From Firmicutes bacterium UBA6132 (lineage in GTDB: Bacteria > Bacillota_A > Clostridia > Tissierellales > Sedimentibacteraceae): a stretch of DNA of 49,630 bases. The DNA lies in the NCBI GenBank assembly GCA_002435835.1, contig DIVM01000027.1:1-49630 (forward strand), written 5' to 3'. Below are positions 36,297 to 45,675 of this stretch, piece by piece (position 1 is the first letter of the stretch; the number at the start of each line of letters is the position of its first letter). The notes beneath the pieces are model-generated. The model worked only from the letters and a program-made list of their open reading frames with translations. It was not told where the DNA came from and did no database searches. Position numbers and translations under genes: made by a program.

Positions 36297-37529
36297 ATGA
36301 GCACTAAATTTTCAGATTATATAAATTTAAATCATGAAGAAAATATAAGAAATGCAGCTAAAAAACTTGAAGGAACTGTTAAAAAAACAAATTTAATTTA
36401 TAGCGACTTTTTTAGCAAAGAATATGGAAATAATGTATATATAAAACCTGAAAATTTGCAGGTTACAGGATCTTTTAAAGTTAGAGGTGCATTCAATAAA
36501 ATATCAAATTTAACTGATGAAGAAAAAGCTAGGGGAGTTATAACCGCTTCAGCTGGTAACCATGCACAAGGTGTAGCTTTGTCAGCACAAAAAGCTGGAG
36601 TAAAAGCAGTTATTGTGATGCCAACAGTAACTCCATTAATAAAAGTAGAAGGTACACGTTCATATGGAGCTGAAGTAGTATTGTGTGGTAATGTTTATGA
36701 CGAATCATACAAAGAAGCGTTGCGTCTATCCAAAGAAACAGGATATACTTTTGTACATGCATTTGATGATTATGATGTTCTTTGTGGACAAGGTACCGTA
36801 GGACTTGAAATACTTGAAGAACTTCCAAATATAGATGAAATACTTGTTCCTATAGGAGGAGGTGGATTAATCAGCGGTGTTGCTTTAATTGCAAAAGCTA
36901 TTAAACCATCCATTCGTATAACTGGTGTTGAACCTGTAGGTGCTCTTACAATGAAAACATGTATGGATGAAGGCTGTGTTGTAGAACTTGAACGCATAAG
37001 CACAACAGCAGAAGGTGTTGCAGTAAAAAGAGCTGGAGATTTAACATATGAAATAACAAATAAATATGTTGATGGAATAATTGAAGTAACTGAAGAAGAT
37101 ATGACTGAAGCACTTTTAATGCTTGTAGAAAAACATAAATTAATAGCTGAAACATCCGGTGTACTTTCTTTGGCAGCTCTTAAAAAATTAAATTTTAAAA
37201 ATAAAAATGTCGTAAGTATAGTAAGTGGTGGTAACATAGATGTTTTAACTATTTCGTCATTAATAAATAAAGGACTTGTATCAAGGGGACGTATATTTTG
37301 TTTTTCAGTTGATCTTCCAGATAAACCAGGTCAGCTTTTAAAAATTTCTCAAATATTAGCCGATGCAGGAGCCAATGTTATTAAACTTGATCATAACCAG
37401 TTTAAAGCAATGGATAGATACATGAATGTACAGCTTGAATTAACAGCTGAAACGAATGGAGAAAAACATATACAACAAATTATTAATACCTTATTAAATG
37501 AACAATTTAAAATTCACAGAATTTACTAA
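36297..37529 (+). CDS. ilvA: Threonine dehydratase (with ACT domain)
   Basis: PLP enzyme converting threonine to 2-ketobutyrate, the committed step to isoleucine. The 410-residue protein has the PLP lysine at Lys61 (GSFKVRGAFNK), the phosphate loop GGGGLISG, and a C-terminal ACT-like domain from about residue 330. This short form resembles B. subtilis-like and TdcB-type clostridial enzymes. The isoleucine T-box leader immediately upstream supports a biosynthetic role over a catabolic one. GTCGGAGG precedes the ATG. Confidence 0.95.
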   Translation: MSTKFSDYINLNHEENIRNAAKKLEGTVKKTNLIYSDFFSKEYGNNVYIKPENLQVTGSFKVRGAFNKISNLTDEEKARGVITASAGNHAQGVALSAQKAGVKAVIVMPTVTPLIKVEGTRSYGAEVVLCGNVYDESYKEALRLSKETGYTFVHAFDDYDVLCGQGTVGLEILEELPNIDEILVPIGGGGLISGVALIAKAIKPSIRITGVEPVGALTMKTCMDEGCVVELERISTTAEGVAVKRAGDLTYEITNKYVDGIIEVTEEDMTEALLMLVEKHKLIAETSGVLSLAALKKLNFKNKNVVSIVSGGNIDVLTISSLINKGLVSRGRIFCFSVDLPDKPGQLLKISQILADAGANVIKLDHNQFKAMDRYMNVQLELTAETNGEKHIQQIINTLLNEQFKIHRIY

Positions 37530-37542
37530 TATTTAAATTATA

Positions 37543-37572
37543 AAAGACCCGCCAACTATTTGACGGGTCTTC
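37543..37572. terminator. Bidirectional terminator between ilvA and ppaC
   Basis: AAAGACCCGCC (37543-37553) pairs with GACGGGTCTT (37562-37571) around an 8-base loop. The minus-strand side is followed by TTTTATAATTT. Flanking genes converge. Confidence 0.72.
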
Positions 37573-37627
37573 GTGCTATTTAAACTCTTTTTTATAATTA
37601 ATAATTATGTAATAATTATTATTAACT

Positions 37628-39253
37628 TTATTTTAAATTGTTTAATGCATGTACTACACCAGGAACAATTTGTTTTTTTCTTGAAACACAATCTTCAATA
37701 TAAATTCCTTGATAAACATCTTCAGTATTAAATATGCTTTCAATAAGTTTTTCTCTAAGAGACGAATAAAAAATGTATGAACCTTCATTTATTATATCAG
37801 TAACAGCCATAATAACAAGAAAATATTTTTTTTCTTCAGTAATTTTATCTATGAGATTTATGTATTCTTCTTTGTTGTTCATTATTTGATTAATATCTAA
37901 AGTGAATACTTGTGAGATTCCTACATCATTATATTCAAGATTAAATCTTTTAAAATCTTCATAAAATACTTCTTCTTTAGTTTTAGATTCAATAGAAGTT
38001 CCAGCTTTGAACATTTCCATTGCATAATCATTTAAATTTACTTCAGCTAATTTTAAAAGTTCATTTACGGCCTCTCTATCCATTCCAGTTGTTGTTGGAG
38101 ATTTTAACATAAGAGTGTCTGAAATAATACCTGACAGCATAAGACCTGCTATTTTTTTATCTATTTGTATACCATTTTCTCTATACATTCTAAATATTAT
38201 TGTATTAGTACTGCCTACAGGAATATTTCTAAAGCTTATAGGTACAATTGTTTTAATATCACCTATTTTATGATGATCAACAACTTCAAGTATTTCTGCT
38301 TGTTCAATACCTTCAGCACTTTGTCCATATTCATTGTGGTCAACTAAAATAACTTTTTTCTTAGTAGGGCTAATTATATCTTTTCTGCTAAGAATACCTA
38401 AATATTTTTTATCATTTGATATTATAGGAAATTTTGAATGTTTTGAACTTTGAATATCTTCCTTGCAATCATCAAGATAGTCAGATTCTCTAAATAAAAC
38501 TAAATCCTTTGATTTCATTATGCAGTCAACATGCTTGGCTAAACCGATATTTTTTGCAGTGTAATATGTTTTATGAGGAGTAATTATAATACTTACCTTA
38601 TTTTTTTTAGCTAATTGAATTAATTCATCAGAAACTTGTAAATTTCCAGTGACTATAATTAATTTTACTCCTATTTCTAAAGCATAACCTATTATATCAT
38701 GTCTGTCTCCAACTATGACAATGGATTCTTTATTTAATGAACCTGCTTTTCTTAATGTTTTTTCTTCAAAAGCAGCAACTATGATTTCTCCATCAATTAT
38801 TTCATCAAATTCCAATAATTTATTTCCATCCAGCGTTTCAACTATATTGTCATAAGTAGTGCATAAAAGTCTTTGGTCCGTTTTTATCAAACTCATTGCA
38901 ATATCTTTCATGGTAACTAAACCTAAAAGATTATTATGTTCATCCACTATTGGAAGTGTGTTTAATTTGTTTTCATTCATATAAAAATACGCATAGTTAA
39001 TCGACTGTTTTTCATTTATAGATTTTACTTTTTCGTAATTTAAATCTTTAATTTGTATTTTGACATTATTAAGGGTTTCAGGAGTTTCCATATTAAAATA
39101 ATCTAATACAAACTGTGTTTCTTTATTTAATTTTCCTAAAACATAGGGCTTTGATTTTTCATCTAATTTGTTTTTTAAATCAGATAAAGATATAGCTGCA
39201 CATGCACTGTCCGTATCTGGGGATCTGTGACCGAATATTAAATTGTGTTTCAT
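37628..39253 (-). CDS. ppaC: Manganese-dependent inorganic pyrophosphatase with CBS and DRTGG domains
   Basis: Hydrolyses pyrophosphate. The DHH catalytic domain begins with GHRSPDTDSAC and later VDHNEYG and EVVDHHKIG, the metal-binding motifs of family II pyrophosphatases. Inserted between them are a CBS pair split by a DRTGG domain (about 60-300), which makes the enzyme sensitive to adenine nucleotides in known CBS-PPases. A DHHA2 domain closes the protein. I place the start at the ATG at 39253, after AAAGGA; a further in-frame ATG at 39286 lacks a ribosome binding site. Last gene after dnaD and dnaC. Confidence 0.93.
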   Translation of the reverse strand: MKHNLIFGHRSPDTDSACAAISLSDLKNKLDEKSKPYVLGKLNKETQFVLDYFNMETPETLNNVKIQIKDLNYEKVKSINEKQSINYAYFYMNENKLNTLPIVDEHNNLLGLVTMKDIAMSLIKTDQRLLCTTYDNIVETLDGNKLLEFDEIIDGEIIVAAFEEKTLRKAGSLNKESIVIVGDRHDIIGYALEIGVKLIIVTGNLQVSDELIQLAKKNKVSIIITPHKTYYTAKNIGLAKHVDCIMKSKDLVLFRESDYLDDCKEDIQSSKHSKFPIISNDKKYLGILSRKDIISPTKKKVILVDHNEYGQSAEGIEQAEILEVVDHHKIGDIKTIVPISFRNIPVGSTNTIIFRMYRENGIQIDKKIAGLMLSGIISDTLMLKSPTTTGMDREAVNELLKLAEVNLNDYAMEMFKAGTSIESKTKEEVFYEDFKRFNLEYNDVGISQVFTLDINQIMNNKEEYINLIDKITEEKKYFLVIMAVTDIINEGSYIFYSSLREKLIESIFNTEDVYQGIYIEDCVSRKKQIVPGVVHALNNLK

Positions 39254-39300
39254 ACTTGCATTTTCCTTTACTTCATTATTTATCATTTTATCAAAACTTA

Positions 39301-40287
39301 TTATTTACTTTCCCACCTTAAATCTTTTCCATAAAATTTAAGTGGAATGAAATTATTGAAAACTCTCGACATAATCCTATCAGAATATGTTGAAGCTAAT
39401 TGTTCTAATGACAAATTAGTTGAAATGATAGTTTTCTTTTCTGTAATCAATCTTTCGTTTATTATATTAAATAGCTCTGCATTTGTAAATGAATTATTAA
39501 ACTCAGTCCCTAAGTCATCAATTATTAAAAGTTCAGATTCAAACATCAAGTTGTAATTCATTCTATTTTCTTCAGATTCAGTTGCTCTATTGAATTTATG
39601 GTTTTCTAATATTTCAAATAAGTTAAATGCTGATTGGTATAATACAACTCTTTCTTCATCTATTAATGATTTTGCTATACAGTTGCACATAAAAGTTTTT
39701 CCAAGGCCTGTACCACCATAAAAAAGTAAATTCATATTAGTTTTATCAAAATTAGAACAAAAGTCATCACATGATTGAAGAATATTGTACATATTTTGCT
39801 TTGGCGTTAGTTTTTCAGAGCTATATGGTTCAGAACTAAAAACATTAATATCAAATGAATCAAAATTTTCTTTTTTCAACATGTGTACCATATTGGACAT
39901 TTGATATAAATAGTTTGTAATTTGTTTGTTGAAACACTTGCACCTTTTACCATCCTGCGTGTATCCCGTATCGCTACACACTTTACATTCAAAATCTGGT
40001 TCAGTAAAATTTTGAGGAATTTTATATTTAATTAAAAGTTCTTTCTTTTTATTTTTTAAATTTTCAATTTCAAATTTTATTTTGCTTATTTCTTCTTCTT
40101 TATTTATAGTATTTGTTAAAAACAGCTTAGAAATTTTGATGCTATTTAATTTTATTTGTTTATCTATTTCCTCTAAATTTGGTACTCTATCATAAAGTTC
40201 ATCTTTTCTTAATTCCGCATCCTGCTCTGCTTTAAGGCGTTTTTTATTGTAACCTGTCATAATATCTTCAATTATTTGTCTGTTCAT
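39301..40287 (-). CDS. dnaC: Primosomal ATPase, DnaC/DnaI-like helicase loader
   Basis: AAA+ ATPase that loads the replicative helicase. About 328 residues. An N-terminal coiled region precedes a zinc site (CKVCSDTGYTQDGKRCKC). Walker A is YGGTGLGKTFMC and Walker B LLIIDDLGTEF, followed by sensor ISTNLSLEQL and SRVFNNF. The ATG at 40287 has AAGGGGGAT upstream and follows the dnaD stop by one base. A longer reading to 40323 overlaps dnaD and has no site. The dnaD-dnaC pair is a standard Clostridia primosome unit. Confidence 0.93.
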   Translation of the reverse strand: MNRQIIEDIMTGYNKKRLKAEQDAELRKDELYDRVPNLEEIDKQIKLNSIKISKLFLTNTINKEEEISKIKFEIENLKNKKKELLIKYKIPQNFTEPDFECKVCSDTGYTQDGKRCKCFNKQITNYLYQMSNMVHMLKKENFDSFDINVFSSEPYSSEKLTPKQNMYNILQSCDDFCSNFDKTNMNLLFYGGTGLGKTFMCNCIAKSLIDEERVVLYQSAFNLFEILENHKFNRATESEENRMNYNLMFESELLIIDDLGTEFNNSFTNAELFNIINERLITEKKTIISTNLSLEQLASTYSDRIMSRVFNNFIPLKFYGKDLRWESK

Positions 40288-40288
40288 T

Positions 40289-41401
40289 TTATTTATCCCC
40301 CTTATCAGGCATAGATAAGCCAAGATTATCTAATTTTTTTTCAAATCTTTTTCTGACCATTTGTTCTAATTCTTCTTCAGAATAATTTTTTATTTTTTGT
40401 TCAAAATTATGAAATTTATTTTTAGGTTTTGAATCTTCTTTAGCTTTATATTTAACAGGTTTTTGATTTTCAGATTTTTCTTTTTTATCTTTATGAAGGT
40501 CTTCTAAATTTTTGTACCCTTTTTTATACCATTCTTCTAATATTTTGTCAAAATAATTTAAATTAGGATTAGAAATTTTAGTAGAATTTTCTAAGCATCT
40601 TAAAATCATTTCTATTGTAAATTTCCAATCATCCATCCATTTATCAATAGTTTTTATTTCAGCTTCAGTCCAAGTTCTATTATTAAATCCAAGCGCCTTA
40701 CTGATGCGAGAATAAATACTGAAACGATCATTTCTTTTTTCTAAATAACTCATCATAGTATCTATATCACAAACTCCTTCATCACACCATGCAGCAACAA
40801 CTGATTCAATATATTTAAAATTTTTAACTTTTTTATTGTTTATACAATAGCTAAATGCCTGAGTCATTATTTCTGGTTTCATTTTATATTGGTTAATCCA
40901 TGAAATAATTTTTTGCTTTTCCCTTATTTTAAGTGGCATTCCTACCATTTTCTCAATTTCTTCCATCATTTTCATATTTTCTTCATTTCTGCTAGAAGAA
41001 ATTAATTCATCAGGTTGCACATAATTATTTTTATCTGATTTTTCGCCTTCTGATGACTTTGCAATATATTTATATACTTTATCTATATAAAGCTGTTTTA
41101 AATTAATAAACTCAACTAAATAATTATATTCATCATATTCATCATTATTTTTATGTTTTATAATTACTCCCTCGTTCTCCCAATAAGTCCATGCTCCTAA
41201 TACATCTGACAAAGGTATTTTTAAATTTTTCGCAATAGTTTCGTTATTAAATTTATTCTGTTTATCTTTTGCATATTTATACCCTAATAGATATACTTTT
41301 ACATAAGTACCATCAGCTGTAGGCATATAATCAGTAATAAATATATTTTCAATAGGGGTATCACCCAAATCTATTTTCATTTCTTGTAAAATAAAATTCA
41401 T
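40289..41401 (-). CDS. dnaD: DnaD-domain replication protein
   Basis: Primosome protein that helps recruit the helicase loader at origin and restart sites. The 370 residues include an N-terminal winged-helix-like part (YMPTADGTYVKVYLLGYKYA) and two DnaD/DnaB_2 repeats. The second repeat contains WMDDWKFTIEMILRC and YFDKILEEWYKKGYKNLED with the diagnostic YxxxIL..W. A Lys/Glu-rich tail ends the protein. It precedes dnaC with nearly overlapping stop and start. The WalR-type hexamers lie 65-105 bases upstream of its start, so it may share that control. Confidence 0.92.
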   Translation of the reverse strand: MNFILQEMKIDLGDTPIENIFITDYMPTADGTYVKVYLLGYKYAKDKQNKFNNETIAKNLKIPLSDVLGAWTYWENEGVIIKHKNNDEYDEYNYLVEFINLKQLYIDKVYKYIAKSSEGEKSDKNNYVQPDELISSSRNEENMKMMEEIEKMVGMPLKIREKQKIISWINQYKMKPEIMTQAFSYCINNKKVKNFKYIESVVAAWCDEGVCDIDTMMSYLEKRNDRFSIYSRISKALGFNNRTWTEAEIKTIDKWMDDWKFTIEMILRCLENSTKISNPNLNYFDKILEEWYKKGYKNLEDLHKDKKEKSENQKPVKYKAKEDSKPKNKFHNFEQKIKNYSEEELEQMVRKRFEKKLDNLGLSMPDKGDK

Positions 41402-41466
41402 ACTTTGCTCCTTTTTGGCAATAATATGTTCAATTCATACCTGCAAAATGTCTATACAATGTTTAT

Positions 41467-41505
41467 TGTAATCAGGTTGTAACATATTTGTAATATATTT
41501 GTAAT
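41467..41505 (+). promoter_or_regulatory. Four phased WalR (YycF)-type hexamers
   Basis: TGTAAT (41467), TGTAAC (41478), TGTAAT (41489) and TGTAAT (41500) recur exactly every 11 bases. Every adjacent pair fits the WalR consensus TGTWAH-N5-TGTWAH, so three overlapping boxes are present. They lie about 80 bases upstream of the M23 peptidase promoter. Confidence 0.75.
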
Positions 41506-41548
41506 ATAATTATTATGTTTTTGTGAAAACATTTTTCCTCGTAATTGG

Positions 41549-41577
41549 TTGACAGATTTTAGTATATATATTATAAT
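41549..41577 (+). promoter_or_regulatory. Consensus promoter of the M23 peptidase gene
   Basis: TTGACA (41549-41554), 17-base spacer, TATAAT (41572-41577): perfect sigma-A promoter, giving a leader of roughly 130 bases before the start at 41711. Confidence 0.8.
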
Positions 41578-41710
41578 AAATATGTTGACTTAATTTTTTT
41601 AGGTAACTCATAATATTTATTATAACATTAATTACTCAAAATGAAAATTACATTTTTTACCGTTGCTATATAATAAATATTCAAAGAAAAAAAATAATAG
41701 GAAGTATGCT

Positions 41711-43204
41711 ATGAAAAAACTAATTAATCCGTTAATAGAAAAATTGAATCTAAAAAGAAAAAATGATGAAATTTTCAAACAACTCCCTGAAGAAAAAGAC
41801 AAAAAAGTATTTAACATTGATTTGAAATATAAAAAACACCTACAAGGTGCAGTTTCAATATTAGGAGTAACATCAGCAGTTTTATTTGGATCATTCGCAT
41901 TAGAATATTCACAAACTGGTCAAAATAATTTATTTTCCACTAAGAGTTATACAATAGTAGCCGATGGAAAAGAAATATGTAAAGTAAGAGATGCATCAAA
42001 ACTACAATCCACTCTTCAACAAATTGAAGCAGATTTAGAAGAAAATGCTAAACTCGATTTAGTAATTGAAAATGATTTTGAAACAGTAAAATCAAAAGCA
42101 AAAGACAGAGAAATAACTGAAAATAAAGATTTATACAGAATTTTAAAATCAAATGTAAATTATGCTACCTTAGCTTATTCAATTAAAATCAATGGAACTG
42201 AAATAGGAGCTGTTGAAGCTGAGACTGAAGCTAAAAAAGTAGTGGAAAATGTAAAAGCACATTACGCAAATAGTTATGATCCAAAGTCCATAGTTGAAGT
42301 GAAAATAATAGAAAATATTGAAATTGCTCAAATAAAGATTAATAACAGTCAATTAAAAACATCTGAAGAATTAGAAAATTACATAATAGAAGGAACAAAT
42401 GAAAATCAAAAATACATAGTTTCAGAAGGCGATACATATTGGACCATAGCCGAAAGGCACAATATGACCCTGGATGAATTGATTTCTGCAAATCCTTCAG
42501 TTGATTCAGAAATGATTCAAATTGGTGAAGAATTAAATTTAATGATTCCAAAACCATTAGCAAATGTTGAAGTTATAAGAAAAGTATCTCAAGAAGAACA
42601 AATAGAATTTGAAACAAAATATGAATATGTTTCTTATATGTTCAATGATGAAAAAACAGTAAAACAAGAAGGAAATTACGGAAAATCTAAAATAGATGCT
42701 TTAGTAACTGAGAAAAATGGAATACAAATAGCTAAAGAAGTTTTGAAAGAACAAGTAATTGAAAGTCCTCAAACTGAAATTATTGTTACAGGGACACAGG
42801 ATCCACCACCAAAAAAAGGTACGGGATATTTTATTAATCCTCTACCAGGTTCGAGTATTTCATCAAGATTTGGCTCAAGAAGCGGTGGTTTCCACTTAGG
42901 TCAAGATATGACTTCTCCAACAGGAACACCAATAAAAGCTGCTGATGGCGGTACAGTTACATTTGCAGGTTATTCAGGAAGCTATGGTTATGTAGTTGAT
43001 ATAGACCATGGTGGCGGATACACTACAAGATATGCACATGCTAGCGCACTTTATGTAACAACAGGAGAAAAAGTATATCAAGGAGAAGTTATTGCAGCAG
43101 TTGGAGCAACAGGAGTCGCAACAGGACCACATTTACATTTCGAAGTAAGAAGATATGGAGAAATAGTAAATCCTGCAAACTACATCGGAACACAATACAG
43201 ATAA
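41711..43204 (+). CDS. Cell-wall endopeptidase with LysM, G5 and M23 (LytM) domains
   Basis: A 497-residue envelope protein. A cytoplasmic basic stretch and one membrane helix (about 35-58) precede the extracellular part. A LysM domain (about 235-285, SEGDTYWTIAERHNMTLDEL) binds peptidoglycan. A G5 domain follows. A C-terminal M23 domain carries HLGQD, YAHAS and GPHLHFEV, the zinc and catalytic residues of active LytM peptidases. I start at the ATG at 41711, six bases after AGGAAG; an ATG at 41663 has no site. The upstream WalR-type boxes suggest WalRK control, as for other cell-wall hydrolases. Confidence 0.92.
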   Translation: MKKLINPLIEKLNLKRKNDEIFKQLPEEKDKKVFNIDLKYKKHLQGAVSILGVTSAVLFGSFALEYSQTGQNNLFSTKSYTIVADGKEICKVRDASKLQSTLQQIEADLEENAKLDLVIENDFETVKSKAKDREITENKDLYRILKSNVNYATLAYSIKINGTEIGAVEAETEAKKVVENVKAHYANSYDPKSIVEVKIIENIEIAQIKINNSQLKTSEELENYIIEGTNENQKYIVSEGDTYWTIAERHNMTLDELISANPSVDSEMIQIGEELNLMIPKPLANVEVIRKVSQEEQIEFETKYEYVSYMFNDEKTVKQEGNYGKSKIDALVTEKNGIQIAKEVLKEQVIESPQTEIIVTGTQDPPPKKGTGYFINPLPGSSISSRFGSRSGGFHLGQDMTSPTGTPIKAADGGTVTFAGYSGSYGYVVDIDHGGGYTTRYAHASALYVTTGEKVYQGEVIAAVGATGVATGPHLHFEVRRYGEIVNPANYIGTQYR

Positions 43205-43224
43205 CTCAAATTTAGTTATAAATT

Positions 43225-43249
43225 AGCCGCTTAACAAGCGGCTTTTTTT
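43225..43249 (+). terminator. Terminator of the M23 peptidase gene
   Basis: AGCCGCTT (43225-43232), AAC loop, AAGCGGCT (43236-43243), then seven T residues. Textbook intrinsic terminator. Confidence 0.9.
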
Positions 43250-43376
43250 ATGCTTCTTTTAATATTTAATTTATACCCCTAAATATACTACTCTAAACAC
43301 TTGCTACTAATTTTTTTGTCTAATTTTATCAAATAGCATTATTTTTATATTATTTTTTTTTTAATGCAATTTTAAC

Positions 43377-43405
43377 TTGCAAATGATTTGTGACTGTAAT
43401 ATGAT
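43377..43405 (+). promoter_or_regulatory. Promoter of the HD-domain gene
   Basis: TTGCAA (43377-43382), 17-base spacer, TATGAT (43400-43405), about 65 bases before the start. The remainder of this gap is AT-rich with no other signal I can identify. Confidence 0.6.
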
Positions 43406-43471
43406 ATTAAGGTACTTACTTTACATTGGATGACATAAACTAAAATAAATTATTAAGCAAAGGATGGACCA

Positions 43472-43963
43472 ATGGTTTATTTCGATAATAGATTTATGGA
43501 AATTGCTCGTCCAATAATTGAGCATGACGAATATCAACAAATGAGATATTTAAAACATCATGACAAAAGCGTATATGAACATTCATTAATGGTTGCATAC
43601 CATGCATACAAAATGGCATATAAAAATGATTTGGATTGGGTTTCTACAATTAGGGGAGCCCTATTACATGACTTTTTCTTATATAAATTTAAAAAATGCT
43701 TTAGTTTAAGAATTATTTCAGATTCAATTCAACATGCTATAGTGCACCCAATCATAGCATTTGATAATGCAAAGCAATTCTTTGACTTAAATGAAAAAGA
43801 AGAAAACATAATAAAAGGACATATGTTTCCATTTGGTTTACCAAAATCAAAAGAAGCATGGATTGTTAGTTATGTGGATAAATACTTAGCAACTTTTGAA
43901 TACACACAAAACTTAAAAAGAAGATCAAAAAAGAAATCACAAGTAGCTTACAACGTTGAATAA
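43472..43963 (+). CDS. HD-domain putative phosphohydrolase
   Basis: A 163-residue soluble protein with the HD metal site: His in VYEHSLMVA, His-Asp in ALLHDFFLYKF and a late Asp in SYVDKY. This is the plan of stand-alone clostridial HD hydrolases. Nucleotide or phosphate-ester hydrolysis is likely; the substrate cannot be read from sequence. Monocistronic, with its own promoter and a hairpin terminator. Confidence 0.85.
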   Translation: MVYFDNRFMEIARPIIEHDEYQQMRYLKHHDKSVYEHSLMVAYHAYKMAYKNDLDWVSTIRGALLHDFFLYKFKKCFSLRIISDSIQHAIVHPIIAFDNAKQFFDLNEKEENIIKGHMFPFGLPKSKEAWIVSYVDKYLATFEYTQNLKRRSKKKSQVAYNVE

Positions 43964-43986
43964 CAGAAAAAAATAATGAAATCATA

Positions 43987-44018
43987 AAAAGATGTTTAAA
44001 TTATAAAACATCTTTTTT
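43987..44018 (+). terminator. Terminator of the HD-domain gene
   Basis: AAAAGATGTTT pairs with AAACATCTTTT around an 8-base AT loop, then a T-run. Confidence 0.8.
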
Positions 44019-44075
44019 TATTTACATATTTATATTATAATTAATCAGATATCGGATGATTTATAGACGGGCGAT

Positions 44076-44137
44076 TTAGGGACGGACCTTTTGCAGAAAA
44101 GGGTCCGTCCCTAAGCAGCGAAAGGTCCGTCCCTAAA
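44076..44137. repeat. GGGACGGACC palindromic repeat, three units
   Basis: TTAGGGACGGACC (44076-44088) and GGTCCGTCCCTAA (44102-44114) form a perfect 13-bp hairpin. A further copy GGTCCGTCCCTAAA (44124-44137) follows. It lies between the HD gene terminator and the fumarase operon. Confidence 0.85.
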
Positions 44138-44169
44138 TCCCTAAATTTTTGAAAGGGAGAATTTATATT

Positions 44170-45015
44170 ATGAGAAGTGTTGATACAAATTTAATTACTG
44201 AAAATATTAAAATGCTTTTGTTGAATGCAAGTTATAATATTGGTGATAAAACATTAAATATTTTAAAAGAAAGTTGTGAAAATGAAAATAATCAAGTTTC
44301 AAAGTCAGTACTACAACAAATTATAAAAAATGATGAAATAGCTTTTAATGAACAAATTCCTATGTGCCAGGATACAGGAATGGCTGTTATTTTCCTTGAA
44401 ATTGGTCAAGACGTTAATTTAACTGGTGAAAATTTAAATGATGCTGTTAATGAAGGTGTAAGACAGGCTTATGATGAAGGATACCTTCGTAAATCCGTAG
44501 TCGATGATCCTTTATTTGACCGTAAAAACACAAAAAACAATACACCTGCAATAATACATACTGAAATAGTTTCAGGCGATAAAATCAAAATTACAGTCGC
44601 TCCTAAAGGTTTTGGAAGTGAAAATATGAGCGCTATTAAAATGCTTAAACCTTCCGATGGTGTTAAAGGAGTTAAAAATTTTATATTAGATACTGTAAAA
44701 AATGCTGGTCCAAATCCATGTCCTCCAATAGTTGTTGGAGTTGGTATTGGTGGTACATTTGAAAAATGCGCTTATTTAGCTAAAAAAGCATTATCAAGAG
44801 AAATTAAAGAACATAATAAATCAGAAAAATATGCAGAACTTGAAAAAGAATTACTTAATGAAATAAATAAATTAAACATAGGACCTGCAGGATTTGGTGG
44901 AAATACAACCGCACTTTCTGTGCATATAGAATATTTTCCAACTCATATAGCTGGTTTGCCTGTTGCAGTAAATATTTGCTGCCATGCATATAGGCATGAT
45001 TCTATTACTTTTTAA
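44170..45015 (+). CDS. Class I fumarate hydratase, alpha subunit (N-terminal part)
   Basis: Part of the [4Fe-4S] fumarase that interconverts fumarate and malate. About 281 residues with the cluster-ligand region [36 protein letters not shown] and [12 protein letters not shown]. The two-subunit arrangement with the beta gene 24 bases downstream is usual in anaerobes. Tartrate dehydratase has the same layout, but nothing here suggests tartrate use. I start at the ATG at 44170, with AAAGGGAGA upstream; a TTG at 44149 would bury that site. No clear sigma-A promoter was found; the GGGACGG repeat occupies the upstream region. Confidence 0.92.
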   Translation: MRSVDTNLITENIKMLLLNASYNIGDKTLNILKESCENENNQVSKSVLQQIIKNDEIAFNEQIPMCQDTGMAVIFLEIGQDVNLTGENLNDAVNEGVRQAYDEGYLRKSVVDDPLFDRKNTKNNTPAIIHTEIVSGDKIKITVAPKGFGSENMSAIKMLKPSDGVKGVKNFILDTVKNAGPNPCPPIVVGVGIGGTFEKCAYLAKKALSREIKEHNKSEKYAELEKELLNEINKLNIGPAGFGGNTTALSVHIEYFPTHIAGLPVAVNICCHAYRHDSITF

Positions 45016-45039
45016 AATAAAGGGAAAGGACTATTTATA

Positions 45040-45567
45040 ATGGAAATTAAATTATCATTACCTCTAAATGATGAGGTTATAGAAAAACTGCATGCTGGTG
45101 ATAATGTACTTTTAACTGGTTATATTTATACTGGCAGAGATGCTGCTCATAAAAGATTATGCGAACTTTTACTTAATGGTGAAGATTTACCTTTCGACAT
45201 TCAAAATGAAACAATTTACTATGTTGGACCTGCTCCTGCAAAACCAAATTATGTTATAGGGCCTGCTGGACCAACTACAAGCTATAGGATGGATGCTTAT
45301 ACTTTACCTCTGCTAAAAAAAGGACTTAAGGGAATGATAGGTAAAGGATTAAGATCTAAAGAAGTAATTGAAGGAATGAAACTTTATAAAGCAGTTTACT
45401 TTGGTGCAATAGGCGGAGCTGCTGCTTTAATATCAAAATCAATAAAATCTAAAGAACTTATTTGTTATGAAGATTTAGGAACAGAAGCTATTCAAAAATT
45501 GTATGTTGAAGATTTCCCAGCTATAGTAGTTATAGACTCTTACGGAAAAAGTTTATATGATAGGTAA
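45040..45567 (+). CDS. Class I fumarate hydratase, beta subunit (C-terminal part)
   Basis: A 175-residue partner subunit with the swivel-domain motifs GDNVLLTGYIYTGRDAAHKR, YVGPAPAKPNYVIGPAGPTTS (read as two adjoining motifs) and GKGLRS. The catalytic-region Ser/Thr-rich GPTTSYRMD is present. It follows the alpha subunit after 24 bases with GGGAAAGGA before the ATG. Only weak hairpin potential follows the stop. Confidence 0.92.
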   Translation: MEIKLSLPLNDEVIEKLHAGDNVLLTGYIYTGRDAAHKRLCELLLNGEDLPFDIQNETIYYVGPAPAKPNYVIGPAGPTTSYRMDAYTLPLLKKGLKGMIGKGLRSKEVIEGMKLYKAVYFGAIGGAAALISKSIKSKELICYEDLGTEAIQKLYVEDFPAIVVIDSYGKSLYDR

Positions 45568-45596
45568 ATATTTTTTAAAAAAATTTTCAATTCGAT

Positions 45597-45621
45597 GTTT
45601 ACGTCATCTTTTTTAGGGTAT
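45597..45621 (+). promoter_or_regulatory. Sigma-B-like promoter of hpf
   Basis: GTTTAC (45597-45602), 13-base spacer, GGGTAT (45616-45621), matching the Bacillus sigma-B consensus GTTTAA-N12-15-GGGTAT. It lies 55 bases before hpf, a gene that is sigma-B and sigma-H controlled in B. subtilis. GATG/CATC nearby could also form a weak fumarase terminator. Confidence 0.5.
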
Positions 45622-45675
45622 TATTTAATTATATCAAAAAAACAATAATTTATTAACTCGAAAGGAGTTGATTGC

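Noticed and set aside
36770..37237. Minus-strand open frame of 155 codons inside ilvA
   Set aside because: Antisense shadow of a clearly conserved PLP enzyme; no start signal.
41467..41509. Short direct repeats as a CRISPR or iteron array
   Set aside because: The 11-base repeats have no spacers of CRISPR size and fit the WalR hexamer pattern in front of a wall hydrolase better than replication iterons.
44170..45567. L-tartrate dehydratase instead of fumarase
   Set aside because: Same two-subunit family, but no tartrate transport or regulator genes nearby; fumarase is the commoner function in anaerobes.
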